Assembly (NCBI RefSeq): GCF_000003815.2
Contig: NC_049989.1
Coordinates: 2,210,423-2,274,422 of the forward strand
Length of the DNA stretch: 64,000 bases
From: Branchiostoma floridae
Lineage: Eukaryota; Chordata; Leptocardii; Amphioxiformes; Branchiostomatidae
Direction of reading: 5' to 3'
Positions 22,301 through 33,100 of the stretch are shown in pieces. The position numbers and the translations under genes were made by a program. The stretch's first letter is position 1, and each line of letters opens with the position of its first letter. Under the pieces are notes generated by a model, which was not told the origin of the DNA, ran no database searches, and worked only from the letters and a program-made list of their open reading frames with translations.

Positions 22301-25300
22301 GACCTGACCCAGCTTTCCTCTCCGAGAAGTTTTAACTCCCAGAGAATATCATCAATATGTCTAAGGTAGAGTGTCGGATTTCTAGTTACAATTGTAACGG
22401 GCTGGGGATTTTCACAAGCGAATGGGACTTTTTACCTGGTTAAGTGACAAACCTTACCACTTATATTGTATACAAGAAACACACACAACTGTAAGAGATG
22501 AAAAAAGATGGCAGAACGAATGGGGTGGACAAATATATTTCTCCCATGGTACTTCAAATCAAAGAGGGGTAGCTATTTTGATAAAGAGTAGCGCCAGCGT
22601 TCAGGTTCATCAGGTTAAAACGGATGAAAGTGGACGGTGGATTGTGTTAGACATCGAGGTAGACAATTTACATTTTTGTCTTGTGAAGTTATATGCTCCA
22701 AATGATGACTGTCCGTCCTTTTTTAAGGAATTAGAAGAAGCTATAGATACATTTGAGATTAGTAATGAACATTTAGTTGTGGTGGGAGATTTTAATACAG
22801 TGCAGAATTCAGCTATGGATAGATCAGGTGCTCGACTTCGAAATTATCACCCTAACGCACTAGAAGCTATTTCGGAGCTAAAAGGAAAATTCGACTTGCA
22901 TGATGTGTGGCGTTTTAGAAACCCTAATGTTGTTCGGTATACATGGCGCCGGGGGCTCTACGCTAGTAGGCTAGATTATTTTCTGATATCCTTTTCATTA
23001 TTAAACAGAGTTACTAAGTGTTCTATTGCTGACAAATTTAGATCTGATCACAATTTAATCACCTTGTCTTTTGTTACGGCGGATTTCCCACGAGGGCCTG
23101 GCTACTGGCAATTTAATCAATCCCTTCTTGATGACAAACTTTTTCTTGTACAGACCAAACAAATTATGTCAGAATTTTTTAAAAACAACGTCAACACCGT
23201 AAATCCTCAAATTGTCTGGGATACGGCAAAGTGCTTTTTTCGTGGTCACTGTATTAAATTTAGTAGCTGGAGAAAAAAAAAATACCTGATGAAAGAAAAA
23301 GAACTGATTGACGAAATTAATATGTTGCAGAGTCAAATTGAAAGAAAAAGAACTGATTGACGAAATTAATATGTTGCAGAGTCAAATTGATAGTGTCGCC
23401 TCTCCCCCACCCGCCCAATTAGATGAATTAATTTATAAACAAAAGTTATTAGAATCTTTATATCATGAACGACTTAATGGTATCTTGTTAAGGTCAAAAT
23501 CACGTTGGATGGAGCTGGGGGAAAAGTGCACTAACGACTCAAAAGGCCCTCGGGGGAGGTAACTTCTAACCCAAAAGACATTCTTTCTGATCAGGTTAAT
23601 TTTTATTCTGAACTGTACTCTTTTGAAGATATTCCAATGCCTCTTTCTGATGTAAATTGTGATGGTTTTTTCCCCGAGGACTATGGTAAACGTTTATCAG
23701 ATGAGCAACAGCAACTTTGTGAAGGTCTAATAACCGAAGAAGAATTGAAAAATGCAATACATTCATTTCAGGCTGGGAAATCACCAGGGATTGATGGTAT
23801 ACCTATAGAAGTCTATAAGATTTTTTTTGATGTCTTTAAAATACCAATGTTAACATGTTTTAATTATTCATTTGGTAATGGATGTCTCTCAGAAACTCAA
23901 AGAAAAGGACTTATTTCATTGCTACTCAAAAAAGACAGTAAAGGTATAGACAAGGACCCAACTGCCATGGGGAATTGGCGCCCCCTTACCCTTTTAGGTT
24001 GTGACACAAGAATACTTTCCAAATGCATATCTTTGAGAATCAAACATGTAATTACGGACATAATTGAACAGGATCAGACAGGGTTTATTAAGGATAGGTA
24101 TATAGGCGACAATATTAGAAGACTAATAGACACAATAGAACATTACGATCAAGAGAGTAAACCTGGATTAATATTTGTAGCTGATTTTAAAAAAGCATTT
24201 GACACGTTAAGGTGGGATTTCATGTTTAAAGCTTTAGAATTTTTCAACTTTGGTCCACAGCTAATTACATGGGTAAAGGTCTTATATGAAAAAACAAAGA
24301 GTTGCGTCATAAACAGCGGTTATATTTCAGACCCCTTCATTTTAAGTCGCGGAGTTCGCCAAGGATGTCCATTGTCCCCATATCTTTTTCTCATGGCGGT
24401 TGAGATTCTTGCTATTAAGATTAGGTCTAATCCTTCTATTCGGGGTTTAAAGATATATGAAAAGATTACAAAGATATCGCAGTACGCCGACGATTCAAAT
24501 TTTCCATTCGAACCAAAGCTAGAATCATTTTATGCCTTGTTGTCTGATTTAGAGCGTTTTTCCAATATCTCAGGTCTTTCTTTGAATGTAGATAAATGCA
24601 AAATATTACGATTAGGTCCCTTAAAATCCACGAATTTTCGTTTGCCCACTCATCTACCGATACAGTGGGTTGACGGGGATGTTGACCTACTGGGTATCAA
24701 TATTCCCGTTGATTTAAATTTAATTACAAGCGTTAATTTCGAACCCCGATTGGAAAGATTAGATAGACTATTGCGACCTATGAAGAATAAATATCTGTCC
24801 CTGTATGGTAAAATTGTTATTATTAACACCTTGGTGGTTCCCCAATTTACAAATCTATTTCAAGTCTTACCATCCCCTAACGATTCCTTTTTCAAAGTAT
24901 ATGAAAAGAAGATATTTTCTTTTATTTGGGACAACGGTCCTGAACGAGTTGCACGGAGGGTTTTATACAATACATCGGAAAATGGAGGACTAAATTTAAA
25001 AAACTTACGCGCATTCAACACTTCTATAAAAGCTTCATGGGTACCTAAACTTTATTCTCATCCCGAATGGTTTTCCTCCTGGGTAACAGTCTTCCATCCT
25101 CAACTTAGTCATAGTTTATTTCCTTTTTACCAGCTGTCCTCGGTGATAAACCTTTGTTTAAAAGGATTTTTTTCTGAAGTTTTTATGGCCTGGTTTCAAT
25201 TTCAGCACGTAGAGCCCACGACGCCGGCAAATATACGACAACAAGTAATTTGTTTAAACTCTAATATTATCATTGATGGTAAAACTGTTTGTTTGACAGC

Positions 25301-28300
25301 TTTTATGAATAGGAATATATATTTCATAAATGATTTGCTGTCCCCGGACGGCAATTTTATGTCTTATGATGAATTCAGTACAAATTTCCCAAATGCTTGT
25401 GACCAACATAGATATTTACAACTTATTTCAGCTATTCCCGGTAAATGGAAAAAAATACTTAGTACTGAGAAGCGTAAAGACCTTGTGTGCCTGCCCTTTC
25501 AAAAAAATTATAAATGGTTACGAAATATAAAAATCAATAAAAGCATGTATATCTACTTTCTTACGTCCATGAACGAGGTCAGCCTTGCACACAAGACTAG
25601 ACTTTCTTGGTTCTATTATTTTGACAAACCTATACCATGGCGAGATGTATTTACAAACTTATATAGATGTACTATTGATCCAAGTACTAGATATTTTCAA
25701 TACCGATTAATTAATAAATTTTTACCTTGTAACAAAATTCTACATATATGGAAATTAATAGACTCTAGCTCTTGTTCTTTCTGTCATGACGATGTAGAAT
25801 CCTATGTTCATATTTTCTGGGAGTGTCCACATGTAGTATCATTTTGGAATGATGTAAAAAATTGGTTGAAAGTAGAAACTTCTCTAGAGTGCTACCTAAA
25901 TTCCTTTATTATCATATTTGGAGATACATGTAACGATGCGCCCCCCCTGAAAAATTTGATTATTTTGTTAGGTAAAGTTTTCATCTTCCGGTGTAGACGC
26001 TTAAAAATGATAAACTTCCAGGCCTTTAAAAGACTAATATCTACTTTTGAAAAAACTGAACGTCTCATTGCATCTCGGAGAGGGAAGCTGGAGAAGCATC
26101 GGGGTAAGTGGGGAACTTTGTGTTTAATTTGATTTTGAAATGTAGAAATAATCATGAAAGAATATAGAAATGACGTGATAATGATATTTGATTACAATAC
26201 TGAAATGATTATGCGAGTAATGATACAATGCTTATATGAAAAGATGACATGTAATGTGATAAAATGATATGTAAGGATTTGATAACTAAAATGAATAACG
26301 TTAGTAATGACATAATAATAATCATATTATATAAGCTATTAAGTTTACAATGTGGCTGTTAGACTTGGATAGGTTAATATTTAAGGGAGGTCTTCATTTT
26401 CTGTTGTGTGACTGTTATATTTATCAGTGAAAATATAATAAAGAATTATAAAAAAAAAAAAAACCACCAAGAGTTTTTCAACATTTAGTGTGATGTGGCT
26501 TCACTGTAACTTTGTAAAGTTTTAGCTAAGCACCCCTACTATTTCTGTTAAGGGTCCTCCCAATCGTGCCTGAGCGGGGTTCAAACCCCTGCCCTCTGGA
26601 TCCACACCTACCTGCCACCTCTGACACAGCTTCCCCAGGAGCTTGTACGATGGAAGGAAGCACAGGACTCCGTGGGAAATGGTCTGGAATACAGGGAGAA
26701 ACACTTTTCATTAAACTACACATTCAAGATCGAAAACAATTTTAGAGGGATCAGAGGACTGACCAAAAGCTTGTTGGTAAGTGTTTTACTTTGTGTAAGG
26801 AAATATCTTGTTAAACATGCTAAAAGGCATTCAATTTAAGCGTACTACATTTGTAAAATGCATTCGAGTATAATGTAAATGACAGATGTTAATTTTTCGA
26901 ATACAAAAAAATCAGCTTTTGATAAATACATTGTATTCAATCTTGAAGCTTGAAGCAACAAAGAGAATGAAGTGAAACATAATAAAAGTAAAATGGATTT
27001 CAAGTCGTTTGTTTGGTTGTTTATTTTACAACAAATTAAAACATGAAAAGTGTCATTCAAAACTGTCAAGTCCTTGATAACTGTTTGTTACCTGGCATAC
27101 TTGTAGTACAAGCTGGCCCAGTTCATCTTGAAATTCATATGTCTGCAAGAGTTGAAAAATACAGTAAAATGTAAAGGAGTTGAAATGCAATGACATGCTA
27201 CCCTTATCCGTTAAAAAACATGAAGTGTAACAACGATCTAGATAAAGACTCAAATGAAGTGAGTGACAGGCTGCAGTACCTCAGTGTGTTGGTAGGTGGC
27301 CATCAACTTCCTGCCTCGTGGACCTGCTCCTACAGTTCCCACCCAAACCTAGAAAAACAGTAGGTGTTCAAGACTAAAACTACAAAGTTGTAGCTCCTAC
27401 GTAATATGTCGCCTCTAACTATACAAAAGATTTGTACGTACAAACGTACAAATAAGGCTCCTAATTTTCTACAATTTCTAATATTGTATTGAAATAAGAA
27501 TGTGCTGATTGTGCTCCCTAGGGTAAGGGGTGTCTTAAGTCGTCTTGCTTAAAAGTAGGGTGTCCAATTTCTTATCATTTCTAGAACAGCGGGTCCAAGA
27601 TGCAAGGTCGCATCCCCGACTAAAAGCCTGGTGTCACCTGTTTTTGCCGACCACATGATGAATATACAGTTCCTCAGACATGTAGGTAGCAGAAGCGAAC
27701 ATGATACACGACAGGGCTCGAAATACTGGGTGCATGTGCACCCAGGTGTACCCAAAATTGGAGCTGCGCACCCAATGATTTTCTATGGGTGCACAGGGTC
27801 CACCCAAATATTTTCTTAGGTTTATGTATGTAAAGATATCAAAGTATACAATTATACATCATATTCTAGACATCTAAGTGTTAGAAAGGTAATAAAATGT
27901 CTGTCATGGTACTTGTTTAAGAATTTGATAGATTGTAACTAAGTTTTATTGTAACTAAGTTTTATCATTAGGTTATGACTTGAATTTAAGTGGTGCACCC
28001 AAAACTTTTTGGTGCACCCAATTTTTCAAGCTGGGTGCACCAGTGCACCTAATCCCAAAAATGAATTACGAGCCCTGCACAATGAGAGCGAACTACTACT
28101 CGAATAGTACCTAGGCTAGGGATAAATGTGTTTCACCTGTTTTTTGCCAACCACATGGTTGGCCTCCAGCTGGATGGGGAAGGGCACACCCAGCTCCGAC
28201 TGGAAGGAGTCGATGGGGGACAGGGTTCCTGAGGACAGGACGATGGCTCGGCAGTTGGCGAGCTCACTGAAGGCCTGGACACATAACAAGATCACATCAT

Positions 28301-29240
28301 CTTTAAGTTAACTCTGTAAATCTCCACCAGGGTTCTGAGCCTTGCAACAACTTGCAATATTCATACAGTAAGTATCAATGTACTTTTTTTTACCACTTTA
28401 GTTCTGAATCAGAATTACTTTCATTAATATATGTGGTTGTGAAATTAGAAATCTGAAATAAAAATCTTTGAGCTTTTATTAAGAAAGAAGCAACTTGCTG
28501 TTAGACTTAGATCTTGCAGATTTTGGAAAAAACACAATATTTGTACTGATATTTTGTTTGCCTACTATCATCCTGGTTTATTATTTCTTGCTAATAAGCT
28601 GTGCGACAGCATAAGCATTGCTATGCCCTTACCACGGCAGGGTTGAGGCACCAGAAGTGCAGCTGGTGGGAGAAAGTCTTGTCCATCCCTCGGCCTTTCT
28701 TCATCCGTACATAACCATTGGGCTGCAAGACATCAATGAATGAATGGTTTATTTTCCTGTAAAACCTTGCAGTCTTGCAACAACCGGTGCGATCGTCAGC
28801 AAAAATTAGGTGCGCAGATTATTGAGGGGTTTCCCTTGACCATCTCAGCTTGCGTGTAAGGGCACACGATGAGCCCCAAATCGGGGGTGCGCATTTTATT
28901 TGGGGTGCGCGGTTTAATGAAAGAAATACGGTACATGACTTAAAGAAAACACAATTTCAAGAAAAAAGGGAAACACTGACTTACAAAGTACTCTGGTCTG
29001 TTGGAATATTCAACAGTTCTTTCAATCACCACTCTGGGAAGGAAGAAAAAAAACTTAGTAATCATTAGTAATCATTGTAAAAAGTACATCTTAATATAAC
29101 TACTAGTAATTCACTGTCAATCAAGACTTTTGCACATAAGCATCGTAAGTCTACTATACTTGGTGGTAACAAGTAGTGTCTAACACCATACCTGTAGTCC
29201 TCAGCAAACTGATCCATGTTGTAAGCGCGCTGACTCTCAG
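19379..29240 (-). CDS. BRIP1: BRIP1/FANCJ-like DNA helicase, internal exons only
   Basis: Eight minus-strand exons, in transcript order: about 29240-29192, 29033-28985, 28722-28633, 28274-28137, 27348-27280, 27142-27092, 26683-26612, and 19458 into the gap. All complete junctions are GT-AG with compatible phases. The peptides carry the XPD/FANCJ-family marks [17 protein letters not shown] (motif III region), [25 protein letters not shown] (motif IV) and [10 protein letters not shown]; the last two fit FANCJ better than RTEL1 or DDX11. FANCJ unwinds 5'-3' in crosslink repair and G-quadruplex processing. Walker A/Fe-S exons should lie right of 29240 and motif V/VI exons left of 19379; neither is present. 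The intron 19459-26611 contains LINE A copy 2. Confidence 0.85.
19922..19935. repeat. Target-site duplication of LINE A copy 2, 5' side
   Basis: AAAACCACCAAGAG, repeated at 26460-26473 after the poly(A) tail. The leading A's are ambiguous with the tail. Confidence 0.9.
19936..20071 (+). promoter_or_regulatory. LINE A 5' UTR / internal promoter with a YY1-like site
   Basis: Only 136 bases separate the element's first base from the ORF1 ATG. CCAAGATGGCGGC occupies 19938-19950, two bases from the 5' end. Human L1 has CCAAGATGGC near its start, where YY1 positions transcription initiation; the function here is inferred from that parallel. Confidence 0.5.
20072..20959 (+). CDS. LINE A ORF1 protein (coiled coil plus RRM-like domain)
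   Basis: 295 residues from ATG 20072 to TAG. The first ~40 residues are basic and Ser/Pro-rich. A heptad-like coiled coil follows (about residues 65-150, with [16 protein letters not shown] and [15 protein letters not shown]-type spacing), then an RRM-like fold beginning [11 protein letters not shown] (about 157) and a basic C-terminal domain. The layout matches vertebrate L1 ORF1p, which trimerises and packages element RNA. It is not the zinc-knuckle type seen in LINE B at 53469-54716. The frame is intact. Confidence 0.85.
   Translation: MGKRNRGSTGSSAGETSPSQQNPPPKTPKMAAKEIDAATVCEVSLKSLSPELQALAQIILSQVKKTVVAEFNSMGDKLSSQIRSLDTKLENLTTDVNAMRDRVRELESAAEFQESEVKRLSDSLQEERRERAKAVLLSERYSMKADVIIRGIPCSKEEDCFQVFTGFLVNELGFDSSIAMPIVAAHRLAKPSSAKPDPPLLVRFVSYHDKDRVLQAGRNMRVRNKFVVHEHLPPPLQAARSKLIPDRNAEVDKARRSNMKVNASIRVPPKSTFAVLVVNGMEKERVDALDLILSS
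20994..21093. other. Assembly gap (100 N) inside LINE A copy 2
   Basis: Copy 1 has only about 14 bases at the corresponding place (after position 424), so the true missing length is probably about 14 and not 100. Confidence 1.
22357..26132 (+). pseudogene. LINE A copy 2 ORF2, interrupted
   Basis: Equivalent to 1702-5477 of copy 1, with the same -1 frame break at the G-run 22404-22407. A 49-base tandem duplication (units 23292-23340 and 23341-23389, within ~1 base) shifts the frame and gives a stop ending at 23360. About 150 bases on, a 49-base deletion after GTGCACTAA (about 23534) restores the original frame, which continues to the TAA ending 26132 with intact reverse-transcriptase motifs ([12 protein letters not shown]) and C-terminal CSFC. 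It is unlikely to encode a full ORF2 protein. Confidence 0.88.
26460..26473. repeat. Target-site duplication of LINE A copy 2, 3' side
   Basis: AAAACCACCAAGAG directly after the poly(A) tail, matching 19922-19935. Confidence 0.9.
27712..28077. mobile_element. 366-bp inverted-repeat element with CAGGGCTCG ends (hAT-like MITE?)
   Basis: It starts CAGGGCTCGAAAT and ends ATTACGAGCCCTG, with inner inverted words gggtgca / tgcaccc. CAGGG-type ends are typical of hAT elements, but the flanking 8-mers (atacacga, cacaatga) do not match, so the superfamily is uncertain. It lies in a BRIP1 intron. Confidence 0.6.
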
Positions 29241-29885
29241 CGCTTCAGCCAGGGTCGGGGTCTAGAGAATGTTTTGACTGAACTCACCTTGTCTTTGCTG
29301 AGGAGTCTTGAGAGAGAGGACACGCACTCGCAGACTTACGTTTTGACGGTTTAATCTAGCAGTGTTAGTAGTTGTACAAAGGCCGCCAACTAAACTGGAA
29401 AGTTCTGGTTTTATCCCCTTGTCTGAATCTTCTTAAGTGGGTCCCTTGTTGTGTCCTCAGTGAATTCCTGTGTCCTGTGATTCTCCTCAGTTCATATTCC
29501 AAGGTGAGCTCTTAATCGTAAAACTTAGTCTGGTCTCCCGGCTACTGGCTGACTGTCCTCTGATGCCTTCTTCTTCTTCTTCTTCTTCTTCTTCTTGGAG
29601 TACACTTCCAAGCCTAAATTTCCTGGAGAAATAATCTCTAGGCCTAAGTTTCCTGGGGTTGATCTCCACCAGGCCCAATTTTCCTAGAGTTGGTCTCCAG
29701 GCCTTTTCTGCCCTCTGTCTTCCTTCTGCGCGGGCTTCCTACTGTTCTAAGCTCCAGCCGCCCCTGGGCTCCCTAGCTGGAGCTTCCCGTGGCTACAAGT
29801 GGCAGGAAGTAACTTTGGCGGGAGATAACTTATGCTAATCTAAAACTAAAGGCGGCAAATTGAAAACTGTAAGTTGGCGATAACA
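29231..29885 (-). repeat. 3' LTR of the BEL/Pao element
   Basis: On the element's strand the LTR begins TGTTATCGCCAAC at 29885; its end lies near 29220-29245 and is not fixed. The segment 29500-29885 matches 37020-37410 with only small indels, including a different number of TTC units (near 29568-29598). A G-rich word, aattgggggccag, just inside is the candidate polypurine tract. Confidence 0.8.
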
Positions 29886-30151
29886 CTGGCCCCCAATTGT
29901 CCGTTTTACAACAATTTCACATTACATACATGTAATAAAGCCAACTTCCTTACACAATGACTATACTGTGTTTCAAATAGTTGTTAGTAGAAATATCATG
30001 CAATTGAAATAAGCTTGGCTGAAGTCCATATAGGGTTGTCTACTTCACTACGTTGCACATGCATTACATACAAGTTTCTTAGAGTATTAAAGTTCGAACA
30101 TGACCACGTGATCCTCCTGGAATTCAGGTTGTTGGTTTGATCTTTGATCAT

Positions 30152-33100
30152 CTACGGCTGTTCGCCCTCCGGCAGAATACATACTAGTTTGTCAATCGGT
30201 CGCTCCAGGATGTTACGCTGGGTCTTGACCTGCACTCGACGCACTAGTCCACGTCTGTCGGGCATGACTTGCACTATTTTGCCCAGCGGCCATGCGCCTC
30301 TCGGTGTTTGATCGTCCTTCATTATCACGATGTCTCCTACTGCAAAGTTTCTTCTAACCTTGCCCCACTTCTGGCGTTCCTGTAGAGCTGTGAGGTACTC
30401 TCTGGTCCACCTCTTCCAAAATTGGTCGGCGAGGTATTGTACTTGCTTCCAGCGCCTTTTAGCGTACAGGTCGCTCTTGTCTGTCAAGCTTGGTGGCAAG
30501 CTTGGTCCCGACCTCATTGTCAACAAATGGTTTGGTGTGAGCGCTTCAACATCGTTGATGTCCATGCTGACCGCCGTTATGGGTCTGCCGTTGATGATGT
30601 ATTCCACTTCACAGAACAGGGTACGCAAACCCTCATCATCTTGTAGTCTCTGTTTGCTTATAGCATTGAGAACTTGTCTTATGGAGCGTATTTGGCGCTC
30701 CCAGACTCCTCCGAAGTGTGAGCCTGTAGGTGGGTTGAATCTCCAATCCACATTCTTCTTCAGCATGGTCTCACTTATCTGGCGCTCGTTCCATTTCTTT
30801 ATCTCCTTCTCCATCTCAGCCTTGGCCCCTACTAGATTTGTTCCGTTATCAGACCATATCTGCTTTACTTGTCCGCGACGAGCGACGAACCTCCTAAGTG
30901 CACTGATACACGAGTCTGTATCTAGTGAGTCTGCCTTTTCAATATGTACAGCGCGAGTCGCCATACACGTGAATATTACTCCATAGCGCTTCACGGTGCT
31001 GCGGCCTCTCTTGACCTCTATCGGTCCGAAGTAGTCTACACCGACTCTGGTAAATGGTGGTTCATCTGGTGTTACACGATGTGATGGCAAGTCCGCCATC
31101 TTCTGCTCTCCTGGCTTGCCGCGCTGTCTACGACAGACGACACATTTGCTTATCACCTTTCTCACTAAGGAGTTGATCTTGGGTATCCAGTACCGTTTTC
31201 TTGCCAGGGCTATTACGTATTCCCTTCCCATGTGTCCCACGTTACTGTGGAGCTCTTGAAGCATAAGCTCTGCTGCTCTTGACTTCTTTGGAAGCAGTAT
31301 GGGATGTTTTGTTTCCACTGGCAAGGTTGATCTTCCCAGTCTTCCTCCCACTCGAAGGATGCCTTTAGCATCCAACTTAGGATCCAGCTTTCTGAATGTA
31401 CTGCTCATCCCTTCTTCTTTGTACTTCATTTGCACATGCTTTATGACAATCAACTCTGCTTGTTCCAAATCATAGCATGTTGGACTCAGTGGCTTCTTCT
31501 TTGTCAACAAGGCTTGGCGTACCTTTACTAGCCAAGCTATAGCCTTCTTCAGTCGGTGCCAGCTCGAGTAATGGCGTAGAAGTTTGTCAACTGGGTTCTC
31601 CTGTTCAACTTCTTGTGCCACTATTGCATGCACCTTTATCTCCGGGTCGAGCTGTGGCTCATTAACCCTTATAATGTCCGGTTGGCTTGGCCACCGGCTC
31701 TCTTCTTGCCACAGGAACTGTGGCCCCTTTAGCCATCGTTCATTCTCGATGAAGTCTTGTATGGGTTGACCTCTTGATGCATCATCCGCGGGGTTCAAAC
31801 CAGACTCAACGTAGCGCCACTGTCTCGGACTTGATACCTGTCTTATGGTTGCGAGCCTGTTCGCCACGAAAGTGTGGAATCTGGACGTCTCATTGTTGAT
31901 GTACTTGAGGACTGTAGTACTGTCGGTCCAGAAATGCGTTCTGTCCACCTTGAGGTCTAACTCTCTCTTGAGCATTGAGTCCACGCGGACTGCAACTACT
32001 GCCGCATTAAGTTCCAGTCGTGGTATGGTGATCTTCTTTAGCGGCGTCACTCGTGATTTTCCCACAAGTAGCGTGCAATGGACTTTGCCCTCTTGGTTTT
32101 CCATTCTAACATACGATGCAGTGCCGTATCCAACCTCACAAGCATCTGCAAAATGGTGAAGCTGTACAGATGTAGGTGTTCCAAATCCTCTTGGTTTCAA
32201 ACACCTGTCCACCTCGAATTTACTGCTAAGCAACTGTAGGTCACTCTCCCACTCTTGCCAGGCATTGAAGTGTTTTTCCGGTATTTCATCATCCCAGCCC
32301 AGACTTTCTTTGCAGAGATCCTGCAGGATCATCTTTGGCGGTAAGAGTGCTGGTGCTACCATTCCCAAGGGGTCGTAGAAGGAGCTGACCACTGACAATA
32401 TTCCCCTTCTCGTGGCCGGCTTTTCTGTACTGAGGGTTCGGTAGCCCAGCGTGTCAGTTTGCACATTCCACAGCATGCCCAGTGCCCTTTCTGTGGGCAT
32501 ACTGTTATATTTCAGGTCTAGGTTCTTAACTTCCTCCGCCCTCTCAGTCACTGGTACAGCCTTGATAACTTGCTGATAATTGCTGATCCATTTAGTCAGC
32601 CTAAAACCTCCAGTGCCACACACACTTCGGATATCCTCGGCCAAACACTGTCCTTTCTCTACAGTTTCTGTTGATTTTAACAGGTCATCAACATAGAAAT
32701 CACCTTTGATTGCTTTCAGCACTTCTTCATCATACTGATCCTTGCAGTCATCCGCCAATCTTTTCAAAGCGTAGTTGGCACAGCTAGGGGAGGACGTCGC
32801 ACCAAACACGTGCACTGTCATACGATACTCTTCCAGCGGTTTGTTTATCTGACCCTCCGGCCACCACATGAAGCGCTGATAGTCCCTGTCCTCTGATGGT
32901 ACTTTAACCTGGGAGAACATTGCTTCAATATCTGCCATCAAGGCCACGGGTTCCTGTCTGAACCGAGTTAACACTCCGAACAGCGTGCTGGTCAGATCTG
33001 GACCCTGAAGCAGCTCCTTGTTGAGGGAGGTGCCGGCGTAGGATGCGGCGCAGTCAAAGACAACTCGTATCTTTCCCTTTTGCGGATGGTACACCCCGTG

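Larger units (their letters stand above)
19936..26459 (+). mobile_element. LINE family A, copy 2 (full length, ORF2 damaged)
   Basis: This is a complete insertion bounded by the 14-base duplication AAAACCACCAAGAG. The order is 5' UTR (19936-20071), ORF1, spacer with N gap, ORF2, 3' UTR, AATAAA and a poly(A) tail. It lies in an intron of the BRIP1-like gene, opposite to that gene's direction. Against copy 1 it carries a 49-bp duplication and a 49-bp deletion in ORF2. Because the 5' end is intact, this copy defines the true element start. Confidence 0.95.

Noticed and set aside
26574-26592. tRNA-like T-arm (ggggttcaaacccc)
   Set aside because: No matching acceptor stem or A box at the right distance. 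At most a relic of a tRNA-derived SINE or chance.
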